Part shown: piece by piece, positions 8,576 to 18,537 of the stretch
How positions within the stretch are numbered: the stretch's first letter is position 1
Layout: each line of letters opens with the position of its first letter
From: Pseudomonas sp. 21
Lineage (GTDB): Bacteria > Pseudomonadota > Gammaproteobacteria > Pseudomonadales > Pseudomonadaceae
Length of the DNA: 41,710 bases
Direction: 5' to 3'
NCBI RefSeq assembly: GCF_000955805.1
Contig: NZ_JYOA01000004.1
Span: forward strand, 623,776-665,485
Notes under the pieces: generated by a model
Database searches by the model: none
What the model saw: only the letters and a program-made list of their open reading frames with translations
What the model was told of the DNA's origin: nothing
Made by a program: the position numbers and the translations under genes

Positions 8576-9323
8576 GCGCGGCTCCGCACACGGCGCACTG
8601 CGGATCGCGCTTGACCCGCAGTTCGCGGAAGCGTGTGCCAAGGGCATCGATCAGCAGCAGGCGGCCCACCAGCGGCTCGCCGAAGCCGGCCAGCAATTTC
8701 AATGCTTCCAGCGCCTGCAGGCTACCGACCAGGCCCACCAGCGGGCCGACCACGCCGGCCTCGCTGCAGGTCAGCTCGGCTTCGCTGCCGTGGCCATAGA
8801 GGCAGTGGTAGCAGGGGCTTTCCTCGCGGCGCGGATCGAACACCGAGAGCTGCCCTTCCAGGCGAATGGCGGCGCCACTCACCAGCGGCTTCTTCGCGGC
8901 AACGCAGGCGGCGTTCACCGCCTCGCGGGTGCCGAAGTTGTCGCAGCAGTCCAGCACCAGGTCCACGCCCGCCACGGCGGCACCGAGGGAGTCGGCGTCG
9001 AGCGCCTGGCGATGGGCGACCAGCTTTACGTCCGGATTCAGCGCGGTCAGGCGGGCGATGGCGGAGTCCACCTTGCCCACGCCGACGCTGTCGGTGCCGT
9101 GGATGATCTGCCGCTGCAGGTTGGTCAGGTCGACGGTGTCGAAGTCCGCCAGGTGCAGCTCGCCGACGCCGGCAGCGGCCAGGTACAGCGCCACCGGGGC
9201 GCCGAGGCCACCGAGCCCGACGATCAGCACGCGGCTGTCCTTCAGGCGCAGCTGGCCGTCCACGTCGATCTGCGGCAGGAGGATCTGCCGGCTGTAACGC
9301 AGCAGTTCGTTGTCGGTCAGCAT
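8568..9323 (-). CDS. moeB: Molybdopterin-synthase adenylyltransferase
   Basis: 251-residue E1-like enzyme. It adenylates the C-terminal glycine of MoaD for sulfur transfer in molybdenum cofactor synthesis. The ATP-binding motif VGLGGLG spans residues 35-41 and the conserved CDN aspartate is D128. Structural zinc cysteines are C171/C174 (CYHC) and C243/C246 (CAVC). No C-terminal rhodanese domain is present, so it is of the E. coli MoeB type. It overlaps prmC by seven bases and murI by eight. A ThiF or HesA role is possible but less likely given the conserved murI-moeB-prmC-prfA-hemA order of Pseudomonas. Confidence 0.92.
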   Translation of the reverse strand: MLTDNELLRYSRQILLPQIDVDGQLRLKDSRVLIVGLGGLGAPVALYLAAAGVGELHLADFDTVDLTNLQRQIIHGTDSVGVGKVDSAIARLTALNPDVKLVAHRQALDADSLGAAVAGVDLVLDCCDNFGTREAVNAACVAAKKPLVSGAAIRLEGQLSVFDPRREESPCYHCLYGHGSEAELTCSEAGVVGPLVGLVGSLQALEALKLLAGFGEPLVGRLLLIDALGTRFRELRVKRDPQCAVCGAAHG

Positions 9324-10147
9324 GTCCAGCGCCCCAGGCTGATACGCTCGTGGCCGCCGAGGTCGCGACGGCTTTCCACCGCGCTGAAGCCTCGGCTGAG
9401 CAGCAGGTCGCGCACGGCGTCGGGCTGGTCGAAGCCGTGCTCGAGCATCAGCCAGCCACCGTTTTCCAGGTGGTTCGGCGCCTGGTCGATGATCAGGCGG
9501 ATGTCGTCCAGTCCGTCCTGCCCGGAGATCAGCGCGCTCGAAGGCTCGAAGCGCACATCGCCCTGCTTGAGGTGCGGGTCGGTGCTGGGAATGTAGGGTG
9601 GATTGCTGACGATCAGCGAGAAGCGTTCGCCCTCTACCGCGGAGAACCAGTGGCTGGCGCGGAAAGCGACGTTGGCCAGGCGCAGGCGCTCGCGGTTGCG
9701 CTCGGCCAGGGCCACGGCCTCGGGAATACGGTCGACGCCCAGCACCTGCCAGCTCAGGCGTTCGCACGCCAGCGCGAGGGCGATGGCGCCGGTGCCGGTG
9801 CCCAGGTCCAGCACGCGGGAAGGCGAGGCCGGCAGCAGCGCCAGCGCGGTCTCCACCAGCAGCTCGGTGTCCGGGCGCGGGATCAGGGTGTGCGGCGCAA
9901 CTTCCAGGTCCAGGCTCCAGAAGCCCTGGCGGCCGAGGATGTAGGCCACCGGCTCACCGGCCACGCGGCGCGCCAGGTAGCGGTCGAAGAGATCGTGGGC
10001 CTCGCGGCTGACCACGCGCTCGGGCCAGGTGCGCAGGAAGCTGCGCGGTTTGCCCAACGCGGCGGCGAGCAACAGCTCGGCATCCAGGCGCGCACTGGGC
10101 GAGTCCGGCAATTGCGCCTCGTTGAGCAGGGTCATGATGGTTGCCAT
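9317..10147 (-). CDS. prmC: Release factor glutamine methyltransferase
   Basis: 276-residue SAM-dependent N5-glutamine methyltransferase (formerly HemK). It methylates the glutamine of the GGQ motif in RF1 and RF2. The SAM motif is DLGTGTGAI (about residues 114-122) and the catalytic NPPY is at 182-185. An N-terminal helical release-factor-binding domain precedes them. The ATG at 10147 was chosen; a TTG six codons upstream would overlap the prfA stop and is less likely. The gene starts 14 bases after prfA, whose product is its substrate. Confidence 0.95.
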   Translation of the reverse strand: MATIMTLLNEAQLPDSPSARLDAELLLAAALGKPRSFLRTWPERVVSREAHDLFDRYLARRVAGEPVAYILGRQGFWSLDLEVAPHTLIPRPDTELLVETALALLPASPSRVLDLGTGTGAIALALACERLSWQVLGVDRIPEAVALAERNRERLRLANVAFRASHWFSAVEGERFSLIVSNPPYIPSTDPHLKQGDVRFEPSSALISGQDGLDDIRLIIDQAPNHLENGGWLMLEHGFDQPDAVRDLLLSRGFSAVESRRDLGGHERISLGRWTC

Positions 10148-10161
10148 GGTCTGTCGCTCTC

Positions 10162-11244
10162 TCAATCGCCGAGCGCGGCCAGCTGGTCGGCCTGGAACTC
10201 TTGCAGCAAGGGCTCGATCACCTGTTCCACCGCGCCGTCCATCACTTCGCCCAGGGAATACAGGGTCAGGTTGATGCGGTGATCGGTGACGCGCCCCTGG
10301 GGGAAATTGTAGGTGCGGATGCGCTCGGAGCGATCACCCGAACCGACCAGCAGCTTGCGCGTACTGGCGATCGCCTGCTGGGCGGCGGACTGCTGCTGGT
10401 CGTTGAGCTTGGCCGCCAGCCAGGCCATGGCCTTGGCGCGGTTCTTGTGCTGCGAACGTTCTTCCTGGCACTCGACCACGATGCCCGACGGGATATGCGT
10501 AATGCGCACCGCCGAGTCGGTCTTGTTCACGTGCTGGCCGCCGGCACCGGAGGAGCGGTAGGTGTCCACGCGCAGGTCGGCCGGGTTGATCTCGATAGCA
10601 GCCTGCTCGTCCGGCTCGGGCAGCACCGCCACGGTGCACGCCGAGGTATGGATGCGGCCCTGGGATTCGGTGGCCGGCACCCGTTGCACGCGGTGGGCGC
10701 CGGATTCGAACTTGAGCTTGGCGTAGACGCTCTCGCCCTCGACGCGGGCGATTACCTCTTTATAACCACCGTGCTCTCCCTCGTTCTCGGACATGATCTC
10801 CACGCGCCAGCCCTGCTTCTCGGCGTAGCGCGAGTACATGCGGAACAGGTCGCCGGAGAAGATCGCGGCTTCGTCGCCACCGGTGCCCGCGCGGATTTCC
10901 AGGAAGACGTTGCGGCCGTCGTTGGGGTCCTTGGGCAGCAACATGCGCTGCAGGCGGTCCTCCAGGCCGACCAGCGCGGTCTTCGCCTCGGCGACTTCCT
11001 CCTCGGCCATCTCGCGCAGGTCCGGGTCGCTGTCCTTGAGCAGCGCCTGGGCGCCTTCGAGGTCGGACTGCACCTTGCGGAACTCGCGGAAAGCGAGGAT
11101 GACCGGCTCCACTTCCGCGTATTCGCGGGAGTAGGCGCGGAACTTGGTCTGGTCGCTGATCACCTCGGCGTCGCCCAGCAGAGCGGTGAGCTCTTCGTAG
11201 CGGTCGCTGAGGATATCCAGCTTTTTCAGGAGGGACGCTTTCAT
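10162..11244 (-). CDS. prfA: Peptide chain release factor 1
   Basis: 360-residue RF1, standard length. It recognises UAA and UAG and triggers peptide release. The codon-recognition PxT motif appears as PAT (190-192). The catalytic GGQ is at residues 235-237 within [18 protein letters not shown]237 is the PrmC methylation site. ATGA overlap with the hemA stop means coupled translation. Confidence 0.98.
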   Translation of the reverse strand: MKASLLKKLDILSDRYEELTALLGDAEVISDQTKFRAYSREYAEVEPVILAFREFRKVQSDLEGAQALLKDSDPDLREMAEEEVAEAKTALVGLEDRLQRMLLPKDPNDGRNVFLEIRAGTGGDEAAIFSGDLFRMYSRYAEKQGWRVEIMSENEGEHGGYKEVIARVEGESVYAKLKFESGAHRVQRVPATESQGRIHTSACTVAVLPEPDEQAAIEINPADLRVDTYRSSGAGGQHVNKTDSAVRITHIPSGIVVECQEERSQHKNRAKAMAWLAAKLNDQQQSAAQQAIASTRKLLVGSGDRSERIRTYNFPQGRVTDHRINLTLYSLGEVMDGAVEQVIEPLLQEFQADQLAALGD

Positions 11245-12509
11245 CGCTTGTCAGTGCCCTCCTCGAGGGCGAACAGTTCCTGCGCGACGGCCAGCGCATC
11301 GATGCGGCCCTCGGCGGAGAGTTTCTTCATCTGCACGCTGGGAGCGTGCAGTAATTTGTTGGTCAGGCCACGGCTGAGCTGGGCGATGACTTCCATCGGG
11401 TCGGCACCGTTGGCCAGCAGGCGCTGGGCTTTCTGGGTTTCCTCATCACGCAGGCGCTCGGCCTGCTGGCGGTAGGCACGCAGCACGTCGACCGCGGCCA
11501 GCTCGCGCAGGCGCAGCATGAATTCGTGCACGCCATCGCCCACCAGCTCCTCGGCGGCCTGGGCAGCGCCCTGGCGGCTCTTGAGGTTTTCGGCGACCAC
11601 TTCGTGGAGGTCGTCGACGCTATAGAGGTAGACGTCTTCCAGCTCGCCGACTTCCGGCTCGATGTCGCGCGGGACGGCGATATCGACCATGAACATCGGT
11701 TTGTGACGGCGCTGTTTCAGCGCGCGCTCCACCGCACCCTTGCCCAGGATCGGCAGCTGGCTAGCGGTGGAACTGATGACAATGTCGCTGTTGACCAGCT
11801 CGTCCGGCATGTCCGCCAGCAGGATGGCGCGGGCGCCGAACTGCTCGGCCAGCAGGCTGGCGCGCTCCAGGGTGCGGTTGGCGACCACGATGCGTTTCAC
11901 GCCCTGCTCGTGCAGGTGGCGGGCGACCAGGGTGATGGTCTCGCCGGCGCCGATCAGCAGCGCCTGGCTGCGGCTCAGGTCGCTGAATATCTGCCGAGCC
12001 AGGCTCACCGCGGCAAAGGCCACGGACACCGGGTTCTCGCCGATGGCGGTGTCGGTGCGCACGGTCTTGGCGGTGCTGAAGGTGGCCTGGAACAGGCGAC
12101 CGAGCATCGGCCCGACGGTGCCGGCCTCGCGGGCCACGGCGTAGGCGGACTTCATCTGCCCGAGAATCTGCGGCTCGCCCAGCACCATGGAGTCCAGGCC
12201 GGCGGCCACTCGCATCATGTGGCGCACGGCTTCCTCGTCCTGGTGAACGTAGGCGCAGGCGCGCAGGTCGTCGATCCCCAGGTTGTGGTAATCGGCCAGC
12301 CAGGCCAGCACGTCGCCGGCGTCCGGATGCTCGATCTCAAGATAGAGTTCGCTGCGGTTGCAGGTGGAGAGGATCGCGGCTTCGCGGCTGGAGGTCAGCC
12401 TGCACAGCAGCTGCAGGGCCTCGACCATCTGCTCGGGAGTAAAAGCCACGCGCTCGCGCACGGCCACGGACGCGGTCTTGTGGTTGATGCCGAGGGCAAT
12501 GAAGGCCAT
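11241..12509 (-). CDS. hemA: Glutamyl-tRNA reductase
   Basis: 422-residue enzyme that reduces Glu-tRNA(Glu) to glutamate-1-semialdehyde, the first committed step of the C5 haem pathway. The catalytic cysteine is C50 in [10 protein letters not shown]. The NADPH-binding segment is LLIGAGETI (about residues 188-196) and a C-terminal dimerisation helix is present. It is the first gene of the minus-strand cluster and divergent from lbcA. With hemH at the window start, it is the second haem gene here but in a separate transcription unit. Confidence 0.98.
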   Translation of the reverse strand: MAFIALGINHKTASVAVRERVAFTPEQMVEALQLLCRLTSSREAAILSTCNRSELYLEIEHPDAGDVLAWLADYHNLGIDDLRACAYVHQDEEAVRHMMRVAAGLDSMVLGEPQILGQMKSAYAVAREAGTVGPMLGRLFQATFSTAKTVRTDTAIGENPVSVAFAAVSLARQIFSDLSRSQALLIGAGETITLVARHLHEQGVKRIVVANRTLERASLLAEQFGARAILLADMPDELVNSDIVISSTASQLPILGKGAVERALKQRRHKPMFMVDIAVPRDIEPEVGELEDVYLYSVDDLHEVVAENLKSRQGAAQAAEELVGDGVHEFMLRLRELAAVDVLRAYRQQAERLRDEETQKAQRLLANGADPMEVIAQLSRGLTNKLLHAPSVQMKKLSAEGRIDALAVAQELFALEEGTDKR

Positions 12510-12697
12510 GCAGAATCGCTGATGCTGATCGGAAAGCCCGCAATTGTCCTACTTAGCCTTGTGAAGGACAACCACCCGCGACGGATCGCACACTGCAAAT
12601 CGTATACAGGCCCGTAACGGGCGCTTGCCCATGGGATTGGCACTTTCCTTATGTCATGATGGTCCCATTTCGCAGGTCAGGCCCTCGTCCTTCCTCT
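12510..12697. promoter_or_regulatory. Divergent hemA/lbcA intergenic region
   Basis: A 188-base region that must contain promoters for both directions. A perfect dyad GCCCGT-A-ACGGGC lies at 12610-12622, near the middle. No convincing -35/-10 pair could be fixed for either gene. Confidence 0.4.
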
Positions 12698-14422
12698 ATG
12701 AACAAGTCTCTTGCGCTGCTGACTGCTCTGCTGCTGCTCGGCGGCTGCCAGTCTCTTACACAGAAAAATTCCGACAGTGCTTCCGCCCAGAAGGACAAGG
12801 TCGCGGCTGCGCAGAAGGACCAGAAGTACGGCTCCTTCAGCGAAGACACCCTGTTCTCGCTGCTGACCGCCGAGCTCGCTGGCCAGCGCAACCGCTTCGA
12901 CATCGCCCTCGCCAACTACGTCGAGCAGGCCAAGGAAACCCGTGACCCGGGCGTCGCCGAACGCGCCTTCCGCATCGCCGAATACCTGGGCGCCGACCAG
13001 GAAGCCCTGGACACCTCGCTGATCTGGGCCAAGGCCGCGCCGGACAACCTCGATGCCCAGCGCGCCGCCGCCATCCAGCTGGCGCGCACCGGCCAGTACG
13101 ACGAATCCATGGTGTACATGGAGAAAGTCCTCAACGGCCAGGGCGACACCCACTTCGACTTCCTCGCGCTGTCCGCTGCCGAGACCGACCCGGATACCCG
13201 CGCCGGCCTGCTGCAGAGCTTCGACCGCCTGCTGAAGAAGTACCCCGACAACGGCCAGCTGCTGTTCGGCAAGGCCCTGCTGCTGCAGCAGGACGGCCGT
13301 CCGCAGGAAGCCCTGCACCTGCTCGAAGACAACTCCGCCAGCAAGCATGACGTCGCCCCGCTGCTGCTGCGCGCGCGCCTGCTGCAGAGCATGAAGCGCA
13401 GCGATGAAGCGCTGCCGCTGCTCAAGGCCGGCATCAAGGAACACCCGGACGACAAGCGCGTCCACCTCGCCTACGCACGCCTGCTGGTGGAACAGAACCG
13501 CCTGGAAGACGCCAAGGCCGAGTTTTCCGCTCTGGTCGAGCAATTCCCCGACGACGACGACCTGCGCTTCTCCCTGGCACTGGTCTGCCTGGAAGCCCAG
13601 GCCTGGGACGAAGCCAAGGTCTACCTGCAGGAACTGGTCGAGCGCGACAGCCACGTCGACTCCGCCCACTTCAACCTGGGCCGCCTGGCCGAAGAGCAGA
13701 AGGACCCGGAAACCGCGCTCAAGGAATACGCCCTGGTCGGCCCGGGCAACGACTTCCTCCCGGCCCAGCTGCGTTCGACCGAGATCCTGCTGGACCAGAA
13801 GCGCTACGACGACGCCTCGCGCCGCCTCGCCGAAACCCGCGATCGCCAACCGGACTACGCCATCCAGCTGTACCTGATCGAAGCCGAAGGCCTGTCCAAC
13901 CGCGACCAGGTCGATCGCGCCTGGAGCATCATCCAGCAGGGCCTGAAGCAGTTCCCGGATGACCTCAACCTGCTCTACACCCGCTCCATGCTCGCCGAGA
14001 AGCGCAACGATCTCGCGCAGATGGAGCAGGACCTGCGCCTGATCATCCAGCGCGAGCCGGACAACGCCATGGCGCTCAACGCGCTGGGCTACACCCTGGC
14101 CGACCGCACCACCCGCTACAGCGAAGCCCGCGACCTGATCCAGAAGGCCCACTCGCTGAACCCGGACGACCCGGCGATCCTCGACAGCCTGGGCTGGGTG
14201 AATTACCGCCTGGGCAACCTCAGCGAAGCGGAAACCTACCTGCGCAAGGCGCTGGAACGCTTCCCCGACCACGAAGTGGCCGCGCACCTGGGCGAAGTGC
14301 TCTGGGCCCAGGGCAAGCAGAGCGAAGCCCGCAAGGTCTGGGCCACCGCACTGCAAAGCCAGCCTGACAGCGCCGTCCTGCGCGACACCATGCTGCGCCT
14401 GACCGGCTCCGGAACCCTCTGA
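12698..14422 (+). CDS. lbcA: TPR outer-membrane lipoprotein, CtpA-binding partner
   Basis: 574-residue lipoprotein. The signal peptide ends in the lipobox LLGGC with lipidated C17. A low-complexity linker rich in Ser, Gln and Lys follows, then TPR repeats over most of the protein (for example NALGYTLADRTTRYSEARDLIQKA and DSLGWVNYRLGNLSEAETYLRKA). It corresponds to P. aeruginosa PA4667, named LbcA, which brings substrates such as peptidoglycan hydrolases to the periplasmic protease CtpA (recalled). The start at 12698 gives the signal peptide directly; 14 further upstream codons were rejected. No strong ribosome-binding site is visible. lolB begins three bases after the stop. Confidence 0.9.
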   Translation: MNKSLALLTALLLLGGCQSLTQKNSDSASAQKDKVAAAQKDQKYGSFSEDTLFSLLTAELAGQRNRFDIALANYVEQAKETRDPGVAERAFRIAEYLGADQEALDTSLIWAKAAPDNLDAQRAAAIQLARTGQYDESMVYMEKVLNGQGDTHFDFLALSAAETDPDTRAGLLQSFDRLLKKYPDNGQLLFGKALLLQQDGRPQEALHLLEDNSASKHDVAPLLLRARLLQSMKRSDEALPLLKAGIKEHPDDKRVHLAYARLLVEQNRLEDAKAEFSALVEQFPDDDDLRFSLALVCLEAQAWDEAKVYLQELVERDSHVDSAHFNLGRLAEEQKDPETALKEYALVGPGNDFLPAQLRSTEILLDQKRYDDASRRLAETRDRQPDYAIQLYLIEAEGLSNRDQVDRAWSIIQQGLKQFPDDLNLLYTRSMLAEKRNDLAQMEQDLRLIIQREPDNAMALNALGYTLADRTTRYSEARDLIQKAHSLNPDDPAILDSLGWVNYRLGNLSEAETYLRKALERFPDHEVAAHLGEVLWAQGKQSEARKVWATALQSQPDSAVLRDTMLRLTGSGTL

Positions 14423-14425
14423 TTT

Positions 14426-15058
14426 ATGCGTTTACGTCACCTGATCGGCGCCGCCGCGCTGGCACTGCTCGCCGGCTGCTCCAGCTTCGGCACCCACGAA
14501 GCCCTGGAAGGCCAGGGCAACGCCACCGCCTGGAATGCCCACAAGGCACGCATCGCCACCCTCGATGGCTGGCAGATCGACGGCAAGGTCGGCATCCGCG
14601 CGCCCAAGGATTCAGGCAGCGGCACCCTGTTCTGGCTGCAACGCCAGGACTACTACGACATTCGCCTGTCCGGCCCGCTCGGCCGCGGCGCCGCGCGCCT
14701 GACCGGCCGTGAAGGCGCGGTGACCCTGGAAGTCGCAGGCCAGGGCCGCTATGAAGCCGCCTCCCCCGAAGAGCTGCTGGAACAGCAGATGGGCTGGCGC
14801 CTGCCGGTTTCCCACCTGCTCTGGTGGATTCGCGGCCTGCCCGCGCCGGACAGCAAGAGCCGCCTGACCCTCGACAGCGACAGCCGCCTGGCCAAGCTGC
14901 AACAGGACGGCTGGGACGTGGAATACACCCGCTACAGCGAACAGAACGGCTACTGGCTGCCCGAGCGCCTGAAGCTGCACGGCCAGGACCTGGACGTCAC
15001 CCTGGTGGTGAAGACCTGGCAACCGCGTCAATTGGGCGCAGGCCAGGCGAGCCAGTAA
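14426..15058 (+). CDS. lolB: Outer-membrane lipoprotein receptor
   Basis: 210-residue LolB, which takes lipoproteins from the periplasmic carrier LolA and inserts them into the outer membrane. The lipobox LLAGC gives lipidated C18. The body has the family blocks [31 protein letters not shown] and LPERLKL. It lies three bases downstream of lbcA and four bases upstream of ispE, so the three genes form one operon. LbcA is itself a predicted client of LolB. Confidence 0.95.
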   Translation: MRLRHLIGAAALALLAGCSSFGTHEALEGQGNATAWNAHKARIATLDGWQIDGKVGIRAPKDSGSGTLFWLQRQDYYDIRLSGPLGRGAARLTGREGAVTLEVAGQGRYEAASPEELLEQQMGWRLPVSHLLWWIRGLPAPDSKSRLTLDSDSRLAKLQQDGWDVEYTRYSEQNGYWLPERLKLHGQDLDVTLVVKTWQPRQLGAGQASQ

Positions 15059-15062
15059 AACC

Positions 15063-15911
15063 ATGCAAGACCGCCTGACCCTGCCGGCACCGGCCAAGCT
15101 CAACCTGTTCCTGCACATCACCGGTCGTCGTGCCGACGGCTACCACGAGCTGCAGACCCTGTTCCAATTTCTCGATCACGGCGACGAGCTCCAGTTCGCC
15201 GCACGCGAGGATGGCGAAATCCGCCTGAACACAGAGATCGACGGTGTTCCCCACGACAGCAACCTGATCGTGAAAGCCGCGCGCCGGCTGCAGGAGCAAT
15301 CCGGCACCGAGCTGGGCGCCGACATCTGGCTGGACAAGCGCCTGCCCATGGGCGGTGGCATCGGCGGCGGCAGTTCTGACGCCGCCACCACCCTGCTCGC
15401 ACTCAATCATCTGTGGCAGCTCGACTGGGACGAAGACCGACTCGCGGCGCTGGGCCTGAGCCTGGGCGCAGACGTCCCGGTATTCGTGCGCGGCCGCGCC
15501 GCATTCGCCGAAGGCGTTGGCGAACAGCTCACGCCGGTTGAACTGGAAGAGCCCTGGTTCCTCGTCGTTGTGCCGCAAGTCTTTGTCTCCACAGCAGAAG
15601 TTTTCTCCGATCCCGAGTTGACACGGGATACTCCGCCCATTAAAGTTCGCAGCCTTCTCGGGGTGGACGGTCATAACGACTGCCAGCCGGTCGTCGAGAA
15701 GCGTTACCCGGATGTACGTAACGCACTGATCCAGCTAGGTAAATTTACCCAAGCGAGATTGACCGGCACCGGAGCTTGTGTGTTTGGGAGCTTCCCAAAC
15801 AAGGGCGATGCTGATAAAGTTCGCCGCCAACTTCCGGCCACTCTGCCGAGTTTTGTTGCCCAGGGCCGTAACATCTCGATGTTGCACCGAAAGCTGCAAA
15901 GCCAGGCCTGA
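15063..15911 (+). CDS. ispE: 4-diphosphocytidyl-2-C-methyl-D-erythritol kinase
   Basis: 282-residue GHMP kinase of the MEP isoprenoid pathway. It phosphorylates CDP-ME at the 2-hydroxyl. The ATP loop [16 protein letters not shown] spans residues 94-109. The catalytic Lys and Asp lie in PAPAKLNL (K12) and LGADVPVF (D137). It is the third gene of the lbcA-lolB-ispE operon and is followed 30 bases later by tRNA-Gln, the usual pseudomonad order. Confidence 0.97.
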   Translation: MQDRLTLPAPAKLNLFLHITGRRADGYHELQTLFQFLDHGDELQFAAREDGEIRLNTEIDGVPHDSNLIVKAARRLQEQSGTELGADIWLDKRLPMGGGIGGGSSDAATTLLALNHLWQLDWDEDRLAALGLSLGADVPVFVRGRAAFAEGVGEQLTPVELEEPWFLVVVPQVFVSTAEVFSDPELTRDTPPIKVRSLLGVDGHNDCQPVVEKRYPDVRNALIQLGKFTQARLTGTGACVFGSFPNKGDADKVRRQLPATLPSFVAQGRNISMLHRKLQSQA

Positions 15912-15941
15912 GAAGCAGTAATGTAATCGGTTGTACGATAC

Positions 15942-16016
15942 AGGGGCGTCGCCAAGCGGTAAGGCAGCAGGTTTTGATCCTGCCATGCGTTGGTTCGAAT
16001 CCAGCCGCCCCTGCCA
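15942..16016 (+). tRNA. tRNA-Gln (TTG), copy 1
   Basis: 75 bases with encoded CCA. Acceptor arms AGGGGCG/CGCCCCT pair completely. The anticodon stem GCAGG/CCTGC encloses the loop TTTTGAT with anticodon TTG at 15974-15976. The T loop TTCGAAT is standard. Confidence 0.97.
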
Positions 16017-16078
16017 TTAACCCACAGGGTTTAACGTACAGCGTCAACGAACACATTGCTCCGCAAGTTGTAAGCTAC

Positions 16079-16153
16079 AGGGGCGTCGCCAAGCGGTAAG
16101 GCAGCAGGTTTTGATCCTGCCATGCGTTGGTTCGAATCCAGCCGCCCCTGCCA
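16079..16153 (+). tRNA. tRNA-Gln (TTG), copy 2
   Basis: Identical over all 75 bases to copy 1 and starting 137 bases after it. The bases just before both copies are also similar (ttgtacgatac and ttgtaagctac), so the duplicated unit extends upstream. The prs GTG lies 53 bases after its CCA end. Confidence 0.97.
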
Positions 16154-16205
16154 TTTTCTTCTGGCTCAACCGGGCCTACCCTCAAGCCGACACAGGTACC
16201 GCAGC

Positions 16206-17147
16206 GTGTCCAAAATGATGGTTTTCACGGGGAACGCCAACCCCGATCTGGCACGCCGTGTCGTACGGCAGCTGCACATCCCCCTCGGTGACGTTTCTGT
16301 CGGTAAATTCTCCGACGGCGAGATCAGCGTTGAAATCAACGAAAACGTTCGTGGTAAGGACGTCTTCCTGATTCAACCGACTTGCGCACCGACCAACGAC
16401 AACCTGATGGAACTGGTAGTGATGGCCGATGCCTTCCGCCGCTCCTCGGCGACTCGTATCACGGCAGTCATCCCCTACTTCGGTTACGCCCGCCAGGATC
16501 GCCGCCCGCGTTCCGCTCGCGTGGCCATCAGCGCCAAAGTCGTTGCCGACATGCTGACCGTCGTAGGCGTCAACCGTGTTCTCACCGTTGACCTGCACGC
16601 CGACCAGATCCAGGGCTTCTTCGATATCCCCGTCGACAACATCTACGGCTCGCCCGTACTGGTCGACGACATCGAAGACCAGCGCTTCGAGAACCTGATG
16701 ATCGTCTCCCCGGACATCGGTGGTGTGGTGCGTGCCCGCGCCGTCGCCAAGTCCCTGGGCGTCGACCTGGCCATCATCGACAAGCGTCGTCCGAAGGCCA
16801 ACCAGTCCGAAGTCATGCACATCATCGGTGATGTCGAAGGCCGTACCTGCGTACTGGTCGACGACATGGTCGATACCGCTGGCACCCTCGGCCACGCCGC
16901 CAAGGCTCTGAAAGAGCACGGCGCCGCCAAGGTCATCGCCTACTGCACCCACCCGGTGCTGTCCGGCCGCGCCATCGAGAACATCGAGAATTCCGTACTG
17001 GACGAGCTGGTGGTGACCAACACCATCCCGCTGTCCGCTGCTGCACAAGCCTGTGGCCGCATCCGCCAGCTGGACATCGCTCCGGTTGTCGCTGAAGCCA
17101 TGCGCCGCATCAGCAATGAAGAATCGATCAGCGCCATGTTCCGCTAA
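16206..17147 (+). CDS. prs: Ribose-phosphate pyrophosphokinase
   Basis: 313-residue PRPP synthetase; it makes phosphoribosyl pyrophosphate from ribose 5-phosphate and ATP. Clear blocks are [50 protein letters not shown] and the PRPP loop [12 protein letters not shown]. The GTG start at 16206 ([10 protein letters not shown]) gives the exact 313-residue pseudomonad length; the reading frame upstream runs back through tRNA-Gln copy 2 and is not coding. Ribosome-binding sequence is weak. It is probably cotranscribed with the tRNAs. Confidence 0.98.
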   Translation: MSKMMVFTGNANPDLARRVVRQLHIPLGDVSVGKFSDGEISVEINENVRGKDVFLIQPTCAPTNDNLMELVVMADAFRRSSATRITAVIPYFGYARQDRRPRSARVAISAKVVADMLTVVGVNRVLTVDLHADQIQGFFDIPVDNIYGSPVLVDDIEDQRFENLMIVSPDIGGVVRARAVAKSLGVDLAIIDKRRPKANQSEVMHIIGDVEGRTCVLVDDMVDTAGTLGHAAKALKEHGAAKVIAYCTHPVLSGRAIENIENSVLDELVVTNTIPLSAAAQACGRIRQLDIAPVVAEAMRRISNEESISAMFR

Positions 17148-17201
17148 GGCGGGACAGGCCTGACGTAAAGCGCTTCGCCATGTCGGCGAAGCATCAGCAA
17201 A

Positions 17202-17236
17202 ATCGCCCGAACGCTGGTCGCAAGCGTCCGGGCGAT
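17202..17236 (+). terminator. Terminator or attenuator hairpin after prs
   Basis: A long stem ATCGCCCG/CGGGCGAT plus ACGCT/AGCGT, interrupted by one mismatch, followed by CTTGTCATTTT. It ends 23 bases before the rplY ATG. A second hairpin, GCTTCGCC-ATGTC-GGCGAAGC (17172-17192), lies just upstream. With rplY so close, the pair could also act on rplY expression. Confidence 0.7.
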
Positions 17237-17259
17237 CTTGTCATTTTGGAGATATACAA

Positions 17260-17874
17260 ATGGTTGATTTTGTACTGAATGCCCAAGAGCGTTCCGACCT
17301 GGGGAAAGGTGCGAGCCGCCGCCTGCGTCGTAATGCTGGCCTGATCCCGGCTGTGATCTACGGTGGCGAAAAAGCCCCGCAATCCGTCACCCTGGAACTG
17401 CGCGAGATTTCCAAACTGCTGGAAAACGAGGCTGCCTTCAGCCACGTCATCAGCCTGAACGTCGGTTCCGCCAAGGAAACCGTACTGATCAAGGCCCTGC
17501 AGCGCCACCCGTCCAAAGGCTTCGTCATGCACGCTGACTTCCAGCGCGTCGTTGCCGGCCAGAAGCTGACCGCTCACGTTCCGCTGCACTTCCTGAACGA
17601 AGCCACTGCTGCTGGCGTCAAGACTGGCGGCGGCGAGATCTCCCACGTGATCTCCGAAGTCGAAGTTTCCTGCCTGCCGAAAGACCTGCCGGAATTCATC
17701 GAAGTCGACCTGGCCAAGGTAGAACTGGGCCAGATCGTTCACCTGTCCGACCTGAAACTGCCGAAAGGCGTAGAGCTGGTGCAACTGGCCCACGGTAACG
17801 ACCTGGCCGTCGCCAACATCCACGCTTCCCGCGTAGTGAAAGAAGAAGGTGAAGGCGAAGCTGCTGCCGAGTAA
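17260..17874 (+). CDS. rplY: 50S ribosomal protein L25 (Ctc form)
   Basis: 204 residues, the long L25/TL5 form. The N-terminal 5S-rRNA-binding domain spans about residues 1-95 ([26 protein letters not shown]). The C-terminal TL5/Ctc beta domain spans about 100-190, with an acidic Glu-rich tail. ATG 17260 is preceded by GGAG at a good distance (tttGGAGatatacaa). pth follows after 38 bases without a terminator, a widespread arrangement. Confidence 0.97.
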   Translation: MVDFVLNAQERSDLGKGASRRLRRNAGLIPAVIYGGEKAPQSVTLELREISKLLENEAAFSHVISLNVGSAKETVLIKALQRHPSKGFVMHADFQRVVAGQKLTAHVPLHFLNEATAAGVKTGGGEISHVISEVEVSCLPKDLPEFIEVDLAKVELGQIVHLSDLKLPKGVELVQLAHGNDLAVANIHASRVVKEEGEGEAAAE

Positions 17875-17912
17875 TCGCGCGCACCATTGCCTTTAAGGAA
17901 GGGGCCCCCGTC

Positions 17913-18497
17913 GTGACTGCCGTACAACTGATCGTTGGCCTGGGAAATCCAGGCCCTGAATACGACCAGACCCGGCATAACGCGGGGGCCCTTTTCGTTG
18001 AGCGACTGGCGGACGCGCAACGCGCGAACCTGTCTCTCGACAAGAAGTACTTCGGCCTGGTCGGCAAGTTCAGCCACAAGGGCCGCGATGTTCGCCTGCT
18101 GATTCCCACCACCTACATGAACCGCAGCGGCCAGGCCGTGGCGGCGCTCGCCGGATTCTTCCGCATTCCGGTCGAAGCCATCCTGGTGGCCCACGACGAA
18201 CTCGACATGCCTCCCGGCGTCGCCAAGCTCAAGAAGGGCGGCGGACACGGCGGGCACAACGGACTGCGCGATATCATCGCCCAGCTCGGCAACCAGAACG
18301 GTTTCCATCGCCTGCGGCTTGGCATCGGCCACCCGGGGCACAGCAGCCTGGTCTCCGGTTTCGTTCTTGGCCGCGCCCCGCGCGCCGAACAGGAACTGCT
18401 CGACACCAGCATCGACTTCGCCCTCGGCGTGCTGCCGGAAATGCTCGACGGGGATTGGACCCGCGCGATGCAGAAGCTGCACAGCCAGAAGGCCTGA
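17913..18497 (+). CDS. pth: Peptidyl-tRNA hydrolase
   Basis: 194-residue Pth, which recycles peptidyl-tRNAs dropped from ribosomes. Motifs are [18 protein letters not shown] with catalytic His22, [15 protein letters not shown] and [11 protein letters not shown] with the catalytic Asp, and [12 protein letters not shown]. The start is GTG, with AAGGAAGGGG upstream. It lies between rplY and ychF on the same strand. Confidence 0.97.
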   Translation: MTAVQLIVGLGNPGPEYDQTRHNAGALFVERLADAQRANLSLDKKYFGLVGKFSHKGRDVRLLIPTTYMNRSGQAVAALAGFFRIPVEAILVAHDELDMPPGVAKLKKGGGHGGHNGLRDIIAQLGNQNGFHRLRLGIGHPGHSSLVSGFVLGRAPRAEQELLDTSIDFALGVLPEMLDGDWTRAMQKLHSQKA

Positions 18498-18537
18498 TTA
18501 CACCTCTATTTCCGCCACGTGGCGCGAGGGACCTAGC

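Noticed and set aside
12635..12655. Sigma-54 promoter (TGGCAC) before lbcA
   Set aside because: The GC element is not found at the required ten-base distance from GG, so the match is partial only.
15942..16153. CRISPR-like repeat
   Set aside because: The two 75-base identical units are tRNA-Gln genes with full cloverleaf pairing, not CRISPR repeats.
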